Shown one piece after another: positions 11,586 to 22,284 of a stretch of 64,000 bases of DNA (positions are counted from its first letter, which is position 1; each line of letters begins with the position of its first letter). A program made the translations under genes and the position numbers. The stretch is from Dastarcus helophoroides. Taxonomy: Eukaryota; Arthropoda; Insecta; Coleoptera; Bothrideridae. The notes below the pieces were generated by a model. The model worked only from the letters and a program-made list of their open reading frames with translations. It ran no database searches and was not told the origin of the DNA. Location: the NCBI GenBank assembly GCA_028583605.1, contig CM053329.1, positions 20,070,173 through 20,134,172 on the forward strand. Direction: 5' to 3'.

Positions 11586-12121
11586 AAAAAAAAAACTATT
11601 TAGAAAAATCATTTTTTTCTTATATTTGCTATTTATTCTTTCTCTTTGGTAATGAAACTCAAACTTCTATCAAAATTTACAAAATGGAACACTTATGTAT
11701 AGTCACAGTATCTGTACGTCTGTCAGAGATATCTTCCTCTGAGTGAGACTATTTGATCAGGACGTAAACGTCAAAATTTGAATTTTGACTTTGGAGCTTA
11801 TCTTAGCTGACAAAATAAAAATTTAAAAATATTTCTTTGAGGCTGTTGTATAAGCTGTTAAATTAAATGTTTTTAAAATGTAGATTGCGTTCCTCTATAT
11901 CTTCAGTGCCATAAATAATGAATAAAGGACCGGTGCTACTTATTAAATTTGACACCCATATTTTTCGAAATAAAATCGCATTCAAAATATGAGGCAAATA
12001 ATCTTTAAAATTAAAAAAAAAATGGACATTTTAGTGTCGGATTTTTCAACAAAAAAAATGTCAAAATAACGTCAAAATTCGTAATTCCAATTTAAATTCG
12101 AATACTTGACTAGACAGTATA
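11586..12121. other. AT-rich DNA, no feature seen
   Basis: A-rich and T-rich mixed filler with some unique stretches near 11680-11960. No gene recognised. Confidence 0.4.
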
Positions 12122-12282
12122 TAAAAATTGAAATACAAAACTTGTCTCCTGGAACCAAGAAAAATTAAAAAACACAACAAAGCTTGCTCTGTTTTCTAAT
12201 CTTCTTTGGTTTCAGGGGACAGGTTTTGTATTTCAATTTTTGAAGATAACCAAGGGTCAGTCCTTTCCGCCAGAAAAAAAAA
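12122..12282. mobile_element. Family A foldback lacking its centre, A5
   Basis: Antisense arm from AAAAATTGAAATACAAAACT to CAAAGCTTGCTCTG, fused directly to a sense arm (TTGGTTTCAGGGGACAGG) ending GTCCTTTCCGCCAG. The hammerhead-like centre has been deleted. Confidence 0.8.
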
Positions 12283-12504
12283 CCCTGTAAGATCTTTGGA
12301 AGGAAGATATTCAAAATTTAGAAAAAGTTAATTTAGTACAAAGCCAAAATTCTAAGAAAAAGGATATATACTGAAAATTAAAAAAAAAATGAGTTTATAA
12401 AGAATCATTTTGAAAATTCGATTGTGCAAATTACACAACACAACAAAAAAATAGTTTTTTCTTGTCCTTGAGTTACTTTTAAATTTTTTTTATTCATGAT
12501 TTCA

Positions 12505-12620
12505 GTTTCCCTCTGAAGATGACAGCTTGGCTGTCGAAACGCGTTAGAGCAACCTTTGTTGTGTTTTTTAATTTTTCTTGGTTTCAGGGGACAAGTTCTG
12601 TGTTTCAATTTTTTATTCAT
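12505..12620 (+). mobile_element. Family A sense arm with hammerhead-like core, A6
   Basis: CTGAAGATGACAGCTTGGCT at 12513, then GTCGAAACGCGTTAGAGC, the TTTCTTGGTTTCAGGGG block and TGTGTTTCAATTTTT. Stem II (GACAGC/GCTGTC) is intact. The expected stem I is weak because the upstream bases are CCCT instead of CTCT. Confidence 0.8.
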
Positions 12621-12774
12621 GATGTTTCAAAATAAAGAAAAAATATCCACATACCCTTCAAAGTGTGCTTTTATAGTAATAATATTATTAAAATTGATTT
12701 TTGAATTTTTCTATAAATACTACGTAACACAAGTAAAAAAAAGAAAACAAACATGAGCCTATATTTTAATGCAA

Positions 12775-12990
12775 GAAGAATGCAACCTAGACTACAAATT
12801 CATGCAGCCCTCCAGGCAGCGTGTATAGTGAATCATAGGTAGCTGAACTACCAACAGTTGAAACACTGCCACCTAGCGAAGCGGTTGCTCTCTAGGAGAG
12901 TTCCCAGAAGACAAGGATTTCATAATGCACAGACCAATAGGTTTGAATCTAATAAATGTTCAAACCTATTGGTCTGTGCATTATAGGACT
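12775..12990. repeat. Family C repeat, copy 1, with 24-bp hairpin end
   Basis: Shares GAATCATAGGTAGCTGAACT, CCAACAGTTGAAACACTGCC and CTCTCTAGGA with 43038-43281 and 47921-48123. It ends in a perfect inverted repeat: 12923-12946 (starting AATGCACAGACCAATAGG) pairs with 12959-12982 around a 12-base loop. No protein domain recognised. It may be the tail of a larger non-autonomous element. Confidence 0.8.
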
Positions 12991-13260
12991 ATATTTTAAT
13001 GATTAATTTTTTAATAGTTTACATCGAATAGTATCAAAAACAGTGGTTTATTTTCCAGCAAGTTTTTGCTGTTGTAACTTTTACAATGATTTTGTGTTTT
13101 TATATGAACGTTTAACGAAAAATGTGTTTTATTGAGTAAAAACCGGAAATACAGAAGGATAATAATTGAAATGGTATGAATGTGATTCATTAGTTAACGA
13201 GTGAATACGCATTGCAAGGAAACAATGGGTAGGAACAAAAATGGAGTCTAGAAGTTGTAA

Positions 13261-13298
13261 ATTCGATATAGTCTCATTAGAATGAGACTATATCGAAT
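13261..13298. repeat. Perfect 18-bp-arm hairpin
   Basis: ATTCGATATAGTCTCATT, a 2-base spacer AG, then the exact reverse complement. It is not part of any other repeat family recognised here. Confidence 0.9.
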
Positions 13299-14560
13299 TC
13301 GCGATATTCGCGGCAAATTTGTCAAAACAAAACAAAAGTCTTTGGTGACAAACTCCAAATTTTGTGAACCTTATCCAACTTATTTTTAATTGCTTAGCCT
13401 TATCACCATAACGTATTGTCATGTGGATCAAAATTGAGGTAAGAAAATATAATCTTCTGGATACAGTTGTAGAACATAAACACATAGCGATAAATACTTC
13501 CATTTAACTTAAAATTGGGCCACATAACGATTACTAACATCTCTTCAGAATTTATGAAAATTTAGAATGGTTTATGGTTATCTGGAAAAAAACAGACCCG
13601 AAAGTTATCAAGTTTAGATTACAGCTTCAGTACTTCAAACTGATGAGTTATAAAAATTCCTTAAAGTACTTATGATACATGATTATTGGGATTAATTTAA
13701 ACACAATAAGGGTATCTATTTAAAAGAACAAAATGAACCTCGTCATCGGGATCAATATAATGAGGAAATGATGAGAAACCATATTTGAAGAAGAAGTCCA
13801 TACAATCACAAAAAAATACAAAAAAAAATATTTTCAACCTGTTTTTATACATTCTGTTGCTATAGCTATTTATTTGAATTTGTTTTATAATAAATAAAAG
13901 AATTGAAATTAGCTGAAAAACCTATTTTTATTTTGACATCGAGTAAAGTGATGAAAATAGGAAATTTTCTTAAAATCAGTACATTTTTTTAGCAGCTACA
14001 AAAGCAAACTATTTCAGGCAAAACTATTTTTTCCTTAATTAGTAATGTGAGAAGTATAAGAGAAATATATCCAGAACATAAAGACAAAAATTGGGTTGAC
14101 CGGTGTTATGGGCTTGGTTCACGTTTTTTTTTTTTAATTTAAACATGCTGAGAGTAAAATTACCATCATCAAAAATAGGAACCCTAATTACAAAAACAAG
14201 AACAAACAAAATGTTTAGAAAATCTGAAAATTAAATAAAATATATCATGATTCCTAAAAGCATCGTCAGTTTTAATCATACAAAAATTGGAAATTTAAAT
14301 CTAAAATTATAAAAATTGTCGAAACTTTTTAGAAAACACTAATTCATAAAAAAAAGTTTAAGAACAAGTCAAAATTTCAAAAACCAATACTAGACGTTGA
14401 AATTTCTTGGGAGGATCAAAATTTCTAGTTTGAAATGCAAATTAAAAAAAAAGAGTATCAAAGGACTTAATATTTAACCTTTACGTAGAAATAATTTCTT
14501 AAAATTTTAGAAAAAGTTGAATTTCGGTAATATTAAAGTCTAAATTAAAAAAACATTTTT
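13299..14560. other. AT-rich intergenic-type DNA
   Basis: Mixed unique and A-rich sequence. The open frame at 13288-13503 (minus) starts inside the flanking hairpin and shows no domain. Nothing else supported. Confidence 0.4.
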
Positions 14561-14562
14561 TT

Positions 14563-15132
14563 TTTGGAACGGACTGGTTCCTGGTTATCTTCAAAAATTG
14601 AAATACAAATATTGTCCCCTGAAACCAAGAAAGATTAAATAACACAACAGAGGTTAACACGTTTCGATAGCCAAGCTATCATCTTCAGAGAGATACTAAA
14701 CAACAAACAATTAAGTAACTTGATTTTAGCTAGTTGTTTATTTGTTTAGTTGATTCTTTAACAATTTTATACTTGGCTTAGTTGCATAGTTGCATTCTCT
14801 GATTGTCTGATTGAAATTTCGATTTTTTTCTCAAATTTTGTCATTTTGTCAAAATTTTAAATTAAGTCAAAATTTTATTAAAAAGAATAGAAGTTTCACC
14901 AAAAATTTCGATGTTGTTCTGAAATTCGTCTTTTTATGGTAATTTAGATCTTTTTTTCAATAACTAAGTTTAACCTTTTCCTCACAATTCGACTTCTTTA
15001 TTGGAAACTTTGACTTTTATGAAAAAGATTTGACGTCTTATTCAAAATTTTGAATTTTTTCGAATTTCAGGGAACAAGTTCTGTATTTCAATTGTTGAAG
15101 ATAATCAAGCACCAGTCCGTTCCACCAAAACA
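14563..15132. mobile_element. Family A element interrupted by other repeats, A7
   Basis: Left arm 14563-14698 (GGAACGGACTGGTTCCTGG to ATCATCTTCAGAGAGATACT) carries the T-type stem II, GATAGC/GCTATC on the sense strand. After unrelated sequence and repeat E (14813-15065), the right end appears at 15064-15132 (GGGAACAAGTTCTGTATTTC to CAGTCCGTTCCACCAAAA). The separated arms imply an insertion into, or recombination with, repeat E. Confidence 0.75.
14813..15065. repeat. Dispersed repeat E, copy 2
   Basis: Homologous to 3880-4125 over its whole length, with shared landmarks AAGTTTCACC, TGTTGTTCTGAAATTC and TTTGACGTCTTATTC. Confidence 0.75.
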
Positions 15133-16534
15133 ATCGTAGTTTGATGAAAAAGACAAATATTCAGAGAAATGGCCGAATGTTAAAATAAATAAACAATTCT
15201 TGAATCAAGAGTCCAAAAAGTAGGCTTTTAAAAATTGAATCGAAATTTCGAAAAAGACGAATTTTAAGGACAAGGCGAAGTTTCGAAAAAGGAGTATTTT
15301 AGAAAAAGTGAAAATTTTGAGAAAGAGGACAAATTTAGCAGGAAAAGGTCAAAATTTCTAGAAGTGCATCGGACCATGGGATAAAAATCATATGAGCTTT
15401 AAGAAACTAATCAAAATTTCTGAAAAATCAAATCCTAAACTATTAAAATTTACAAAAAAGCGAAATCTTCAGAAAAATATCGATATTTGGAAAAAAATAA
15501 AATTCCGAAAGAATTTAAAAGGACGAAAAGTTAAAAATTTTCAAGAGAAAGTCAAAAGCCAAGAAAAAGGTCGATATTTTAAAACGACAGTCGAAATTCC
15601 GAGAAATAGACGGAATTATGAGAAAATTACCGAAATTTTGCAAAAAAATCTAATTTTGAGAAAAAGTGTTTAATCTTGGTAAAATTTAAAATTTTTTTGA
15701 AAGGGTCAGGATTTAACGAAATTATGAAAAATAGCCAATTTTAAGGGGATAAAACCAAATTTTAAGAGATGGAAATTTCCTGGATGAATATTTATTTCCT
15801 CTTGACTGCTCGACTCATAGGAAGACAGGTACCCTACTTTACGTCATGTGGCGTCAGAAAACGTCGAAATTTTGACAAATTGAAACTTCCAGAAATTTTT
15901 TTGTAAATTTCTTACAAAAATTGTAAATTTCAAAAAAATATATTTTTTTTTATCAGAAGACTGATCAAAATTTGAGAAAAAGGCCAATTTTAATAAACAA
16001 GCTGAAATCTGCCGGATTAGAAATAGTCGAAATTTTTAAAAAAAGTCAAATTTACAGAAATGGCAAAATTTCGAAAAAAAAAACGATGAACTTTTAATAA
16101 AAATTTAAAATTTTTATAAAGTCATGTTTAATAAAAGTAGTGGAATATTATGAATAAATGCAAAATTTCAAAAACGTAAAAAAATACGAAATTTGGGAAA
16201 AAGTCGAAATTTTGAAAAATTATTTTAAGGAAAGTAGGGATTTTGAAGCTGGAACGAAAATTTTTGGTCCTATAGTTAAATTCATAAAACTTCGAAATGG
16301 ACGAAAATTTGAAAATTTTCAAGAGAAAGTAAAGTGATGAGAAAATGTTCGAAATTTAAAAAAAAATAGTCGCAACTCCGAGAAATAGACGAAATTACGA
16401 GAAAATAATCGAAATTTTGCAAAAAAAATCTAATTTTAAGGAAAAGCGTTTAATCTTGGTAAAAATTTAAAATTTTTCAGAAAGAGTCAGGACTTATCGA
16501 TTAGAAAAAAAGCATATTTTATTAATTTATTTAA
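15133..16534. other. A-rich low-complexity filler
   Basis: Degenerate repetition of AAAAAGTCGAAATTTTGAGAA-like phrases. The 93-codon plus-strand frame at 15392-15673 is lysine-rich and follows this phrase; it is not a credible gene. A small GC-richer patch lies at about 15800-15860. Confidence 0.55.
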
Positions 16535-16645
16535 TTTTTGGTGAAACGGACTGGTCCTTGGTTATCTTCAAAAATTGAAATACAAATCTCGTTCTCTGAA
16601 GCCAAGAAAGATTAGGAAACACAACAAAAGTTGCTCTAATGCAAT
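16535..16645 (-). mobile_element. Family A left arm, A8
   Basis: TTGGTGAAACGGACTGGTCC to CAACAAAAGTTGCTCTAATG; truncated before the hammerhead-like centre. Confidence 0.8.
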
Positions 16646-16687
16646 AGCAAGTTAATTTTAAATAAATTTTAAGAAAAAATTCGTAAA

Positions 16688-16911
16688 CATACTGAGTTAC
16701 TGTGCTCTGATGTTTTGAAATTGGCTTTTTTTCATTTTTCAGTTTTCATTTTATATTTTCTTGTATTTTTTTTTATTGTTTCTTTGTTCATGAAGAAGCC
16801 TCCTACGATAGTGGACGAAACGTCGAACACTTTTAGTAGTTCTTTGACACGGTCCAATCCCGGAAGAAGTATATCCTGTACTGACTCTAGCCATGGAAGC
16901 CTTCGTTATAA
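16688..16911 (+). mobile_element. Family B repeat, copy B1
   Basis: ATACTGAGTTAC then GCTCTGATGTTTTGAAATTG, a T-rich tract, and a degenerate hammerhead-like core (TGTTC, ATGAAGAAGCC, GGACGAAACGTCGAACAC). It then runs AGTAGTTCTTTGACACGG to AGAAGTATATCCTGTACTG. The first core base is A instead of C and stem II is weakened compared with copy B2. In the frame EEASYDSGRNVEHF-stop the core could also be the end of an old coding region. Confidence 0.75.
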
Positions 16912-17090
16912 AATTCGAAATTCTAAGAAAAAAAAAGAATACTTATTTTCTCTTGACTGCTTGACTGCTCGAGTGAAAAGAAGGCACCTTGTCTCAATGT
17001 GGCGTCAAAAAATGTCCAATATTGTGATAGACGTCGAAATTTTCAAAAGCAAATTGCAATTTTCAGATTTTTGGATTAAAAAAATTGATT

Positions 17091-17270
17091 TTGGTGGAGC
17101 TGACTGGTCCTTGGTTATCTTCATAAATTGGAATACAAATATTGTCCCCTGAAACCAAGAAAAGCAGTATCTCTCTGAAGATTGGCTATCGAAACGCCTT
17201 AGAGTAAACTCTGTTGTGTTTGTTAATCTTTCTTGGTTTTAGGGGACAAGATTTGTATTTCAATTTTTTT
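17091..17270. mobile_element. Family A foldback, A9
   Basis: Left arm GGTGGAGCTGACTGGTCC, a shortened centre (CTCTGAAGATTGGCTATCG) and a right arm to GATTTGTATTTCAATTTT. The centre lost one side of stem II. Confidence 0.8.
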
Positions 17271-18119
17271 TTTAAATTGAAAGATACAAAGAAACTATTT
17301 TCGCAATTTTTGTCCTTTTACAAAATTATATATTTCCAAAAAATATACCTTTTTATCAGAAGATTTCATCAGATTTCTACAAAAAGACACAAATTTTAAT
17401 AAACATGGTGAAGTTTCCAGAATTAAAAATAGTCGAAATTTTCAGAAAATGTATTACTAGAAATGAAAAAAATTAAGAAAAACGACGAACTTTTAAATGA
17501 AAATACCAAATGTTGACAGTCAGGTTTGACACAAAAAGTTGAATTTTATAAATAAATACAAAATTTTAAAAGAAAAAGACAAACTTTGTTAAAAAATTCG
17601 ATTATTGCAAAAAAGTCGAAATTTTGAAAAAATATTTCAAGGAATGGATGAATTTTGAAGAAGAAATGAAAATATTTGGAAAAAGACTTCAGCTGAATAC
17701 ATATAAATTTTCAATTTACTGCATGAAACAGGGGGGCAAGCGCCCTAACCTGCCCTATTCTAGCTATACCCATGAAACTAATAAAAATCACTCAAGTCTG
17801 CGGACTTTTTAAAGGCAAGTAAACATTTTTTATTCTATGACTTTCTTATCGAATTCTGTAAAAATAAAAAAAAGGTTCAAAATCTGAAAACTAGAAACTT
17901 GGAGCTTTTATTTCTGTTTTTTTGTGACCATTTTTTTTTTCAAGTTATCCATTATCCATGAGATACTCCTCAGAATAAATTAAACATAAGCCCCTTTTTC
18001 TTTTATTTTTTTGTTGAAGAAATATGTACCTACCTCATAAAAAATAACTACTACCATAAGTATTAGATTTACACTAAATGAGGTGCTAATTGCACTAATT
18101 TTAATCAACCAGGGCCCCA
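17271..18119. other. A/T-rich filler
   Basis: Low-complexity filler up to about 17660, then AT-rich mixed sequence. No credible gene. Confidence 0.4.
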
Positions 18120-19140
18120 ATGCAATGATTCCGAACTAGGATTGCTGAAAACTCAAATTCGGTGGATGCGCCGGAACAGGGTATACGGTAAGCTACCTAT
18201 TTAATTATTTGTTTACACTATGATGTTGTTAATGGTTTAATACAATAAATATTACGTATTCTAAAGCAACAAATGCATTAACCAAGGATTTCAATTAAGG
18301 CTATTGAAATATTAACAAGCTTCAAAGACAAGATTTCCAAAACTAATCAGTTTTGTTATCGCTTCAGCGATCTATACAAATCGTTGCTGCTGTGTTATAT
18401 ATCTTTAAGCTACAATTTATTGTAAGCCAATTTAACGGTATTAAAGGCTTCACATAGACTTAAATCAAGTTTTTCAAACTTGGAATTCTTTATATTTCCC
18501 AAACTGTAAAGCGTAGTTTTCTGTAAGCTTCTTCTAGCAAATATTCCTTTAAAGAACTTTAGTTTATAGGTGATACTCATTAAGGCGATGGAAAAGTTTC
18601 TAAATGTCTCAAACGGCGATGTCCTGTTTAAAATAAGAAAGTTTCGATCTGGAAAAATCGATCCGTTGGGGAAGAAAAATGATTTTATTAGTAGAATCCG
18701 GAAAGGGCATTAATAAATCCACAAAAACCGTCAATTAAATCGCCAATTAGGCGTGCAGATTTCCAAGTGATTAACGTTTAGCATTATAAACATCCTGGTA
18801 ATTGGGAGGGATACCGCGAAACAAACCGAGTCTTGTCGCAGTTTTAATAGCCCTCGATTTTCTTAAACGGTTGAAAAGTTGTTAGCACTAGATATTACGA
18901 GAAAGATTAGAGCGATTATTAGTCTTAGAAATTTTCCCTGAATGCTCGTTATATAAGTCTCGTTACCGCCACTGAAAGCATCAATTTCAGCGAGTGCTTC
19001 AGATTCATATCGTCGTTAAAATTATCACCCCCTTTATAAATAGTTCTTCAGCGGCGAGATTAAAGCTGGAGGTGGAATGGTGGATTAATCGGCTTAATAG
19101 AATCAAAATTCGTTGGACATGTTACACATTGAAATATTTT
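18120..19140. other. Unique island, no gene recognised
   Basis: Begins next to CGGTGGATGCGCCGG (18161-18175) at the change from AT filler to unique DNA. Contains GC-richer stretches at about 18560-19080. No long open frame or RNA gene found. Confidence 0.4.
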
Positions 19141-19169
19141 GCCTCAAATTACCCTATCCACTGACACGT

Positions 19170-19570
19170 TATTTCTAGTGTTGGGCTATTCGAATACAAG
19201 TTGTGAGATGTATTCGATTCTGCCAAGATCTTGAATACATCCGATTCTCAACTGAAGTATTCGAATACTTCCAGACTCCGTGAGTTGAAGTGAGAATATG
19301 AATAGAATCGGTTCTCGCCTCGTGCAAGCAACATCTCATCATCGCACGATTCATAAGTTCTCGGGTACTTGCTTGCATTCGAATACAAAATATGTATTCG
19401 ATATTGAGGTAGTCTGATACAACAAACCATTGGAATGCTGAGTAGTGAATAGAATCGGTCTCTTAACTACGCTACATCTCCGATTCTTAACTTCTCCGAT
19501 GTTGAATACTGTACCCGATTCTTGTATTCGAGATCTTAGACATGCATTTTGAATGCGTATTTTATTCGAG
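19170..19570. repeat. Region dense in GTATTCGAATAC-like motifs
   Basis: Repeated ATTCGAATAC, GTATTCGA and GAATCGG words on both strands. It starts after TAGTGTTGGGCTATTCG and is followed at 19573 by CAGTGGCGGCTCGCG. The subterminal clustering of short motifs resembles hAT-type transposon ends, but no matching second terminus was found. Confidence 0.4.
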
Positions 19571-19572
19571 AC

Positions 19573-19620
19573 AGTGGCGGCTCGCGTATATGCACTGAGG
19601 AACTGCACCCCCAGTTCCGC
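19573..19620 (+). mobile_element. Single hAT-like terminus
   Basis: CAGTGGCGGCTCGCGTATAT closely resembles the CAGTGGCGGCTGGT terminus of the elements at 43800 and 54686. No matching right end is visible, so this is a truncated or solo end. Confidence 0.45.
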
Positions 19621-22140
19621 TTTCGAGTTTTTTCTTAAAAAGTTTGGTCTTTTTTGAAGACTTTTCCTTGAACACTTTTTTATAGAAATTTTAAATTTTT
19701 TCTGATTTTTTTTTTATAGAAACTTCACCTTTCTTTCATGTTATGATCTGCTAAAATCTATTTTATTTTTAATTTTGAGGAAAAAACGCATTTTTAAGAA
19801 CTAACTTTTGTAAAACTTTTGAAAAAGAAATCAGTATTTCAAGAAAGAATTGAATTTTGAAAGAAAAAGGTTAAATTTTACTGAAAGGGTCAAAATTTTG
19901 AGAAGATAATGAAAATTTCAAGAAACAATCTGTATCCAACTCTTCGCATTTTGATTTCCCTGAAAAAAAAATAATACCAAATCTTCAAGTTTTTACCTGA
20001 TTTCGCAATTTCTGCTGTATTGTGGAAAAATTTTTAGGTTTTTCTAATATTTTTACTTTTTTTTGTTGGGAAAATTTATATTTTTCTAAATATATTATAT
20101 AAACAAATTTTCTCGAAATTTCTACTCTTCCACCAAATTTGTTCTTAAAATTTTTTCTGAAAATTTCAACTTCTGATTTTTTATGTTCCTTTAATTTGCT
20201 TTAAAAATGTTAAAGTTCATTTTATAATTTTGACTAACAACTTTTAGAAAATAATCCTCACATTTCTATAAAAATGTCAAGATTTTGGAAACAAACAAAA
20301 AAGTGTTAGGAAAATTTTCCATTGCTTCCGCATTTTGCTTTATTTTTAAATGAAAGTAATAGCCGATGGATTATTTTCCTAAAATTTCGTTTTTTTTGTG
20401 CAGATATTTCAAATTTTTTCTCGAGTTTTCGATTTTCTTTCAACGAAAATTAGAATCTTTTAATATTTTGACCTTTTTCAGGATTTTGACTTCATTTGAA
20501 AATGACCACTTTTGTTAAGAATTTCATTCGTATGTTCCTAGAAATTTTGACTTTTTGTGAGAATTTCGCTTCTTCTGACATTTTTGATTTAATTGCAAAA
20601 TCTCAACCTCAAAAATGTCCGCATTTTGGTTTAAAATTTGACCGTTTTTAAAAAATTTGATCGTTCTCTCAATTTTAACTTTTTTTGAAAAGTTTGAAAT
20701 TTTCAAAAAATCGTACTGTTTTAAAAACTTACGGTTTTATGAAAATATTTACTTTTTTTAAACGTTGAATCTTTCAAAATTCTACTCTTCTTGAAAATTC
20801 GATTTTTATTTCAAATTTTTTCACGAATTTTAATATTTTTGTGTGTTAATATCGACTATTCTGATGTGGTGTTATTTTCCAAAATTTAGAAAATTTCGAT
20901 TTTCCAAAACTTGGAAAATTTCGATTTTTCAAAATTTGGAAAATTTTGATTTTTCAAAATTTGAAATATTTTGATTTTCGATGATTTTTATTTTTATTTG
21001 AAATTCCAATTATTTTTTAAATTTTCGATCTTTTCTCGAAGTTTTGACTTTTCATTTGAAATATACGAATTATTTTCGAAATTTCAGCTTTTCTTTTAAA
21101 TTTCGACTTCTACTTAAAACATTTTTTGAAAATTTCGATTTTTTTTTAAATTTGGACCTTTTTAATATTTTGTCTTGATTTCATTTGACCCTTTTTAAAA
21201 ATTTGGACTTTTTTAATACAGTTTTTCAAAAGGTTAATTAATGAAATTTTCAATTTTTGTGGAAACTTTCAACATTTCAAAATTTTGTCTTGTTGAGCCA
21301 AAATTGCAAACCTAATTTTTAGCTTATAAAAGAAAGTGATGACATTTTGTAATTGCCCCTTGCGTCTTGTTTTGAAAATTCTGTTTTTAAAAGTTGCCTT
21401 GTTCGAGCAAAATTGTTTTCCAAAACCCAATTTTTGGCTTGTAAAAGAAAATTTTAAATTTGAATGTTCAGTTAAATATCGTTTTTCACTCCGCTTGGGG
21501 TTCACATTTTTAAAATCGATTAAGTACGTGTTTAGTGATTGCTTTTATCTCTTCTTTATATACAAATTTTGACAAAAAATGTTTAAAAAAGAACCCTGAA
21601 ATTTCTCTAACAATGTCAACATTTTGGGAAAAAAACGAAGAAATTAAAAAAAGTTCAATTTTGTCATAAATGTTGAATTTCAAGAAAAAATGAACCTTTT
21701 AAATTTCAAGTTTTTTGTGATTTGATATTTCACTAAAAAAAATTTACCACTATTGTAGAACCGAAGAGAATTCTGAATCGACATTTCCAATTTTTCTAGA
21801 ACTGTTATTTTTATTTGTTAAATTTATTCTTGAAATTGTCAAGTCCTTCAAATTTCGATAAAAAATATATTGAAATTTAAAGATTAAGCTCAACATTTGG
21901 AGAAAAAGCAGACAACATTTCTAGAAATGTTTTATTGGTTTATAAAATTTTTGAAAAAATAATAAATAATAAGGAATAAATTAATTGTCAAAAATATTCT
22001 CAAAATTTCGACTTTTCAACTAAGACTTATTGAAGTTTTCAAAAATGAGTCAACATTTCTAGAAAAGTCGAAATTTCGAAATTAAAAATAGTCAAAATAT
22101 TAAATTAATTGACAATTTAATGTTCTAATTTAAATTTTTT
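19621..22140. repeat. T-rich low-complexity block
   Basis: Degenerate repetition of TTTTTCGAAATTTCGACTTT-type phrases, the reverse strand of the phrase seen at 6.1, 15.2 and 37 kb. Overlapping open frames at 21269-21572 on both strands are not credible. No other content seen. Confidence 0.6.
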
Positions 22141-22176
22141 CTAGTAATTTTGAAGTTACCAGAGAAACTTCAACTT

Positions 22177-22284
22177 GAATTTTAATCACAATCGACTTCA
22201 CGCTGAAATATTTGATCTTTGAAGTTCCCAGAGAAACTTCAAAGATCAAATATTTCAGCGTGAAGTCGATTGTGATTAAAATTC
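22177..22284. repeat. Perfect 50-bp-arm hairpin
   Basis: Arm 22177-22226 (GAATTTTAATCACAATCG to CTTTGAAGTT), an 8-base loop CCCAGAGA, and an exactly complementary arm 22235-22284. A partial extra copy of the loop region (TGAAGTTACCAGAGAAACTT) lies at 22151. This is either a very recent inverted duplication or a hairpin-RNA source. Confidence 0.92.

Noticed and set aside
12800..12860. Hammerhead candidate in family C (CTGAACTACC with GTTGAAACACTG)
   Set aside because: The GA of the CUGANGA core is absent and no stem II can form; only the adjacent family D motif qualifies.
13638..13660. CTGATGAG word as a hammerhead core
   Set aside because: No stem II partner and no CGAAA downstream.
15392..15673. 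93-codon lysine-rich plus-strand frame
   Set aside because: Follows the AAAAAGTCGAAATTTTGAG filler phrase; composition explains the lack of stops.
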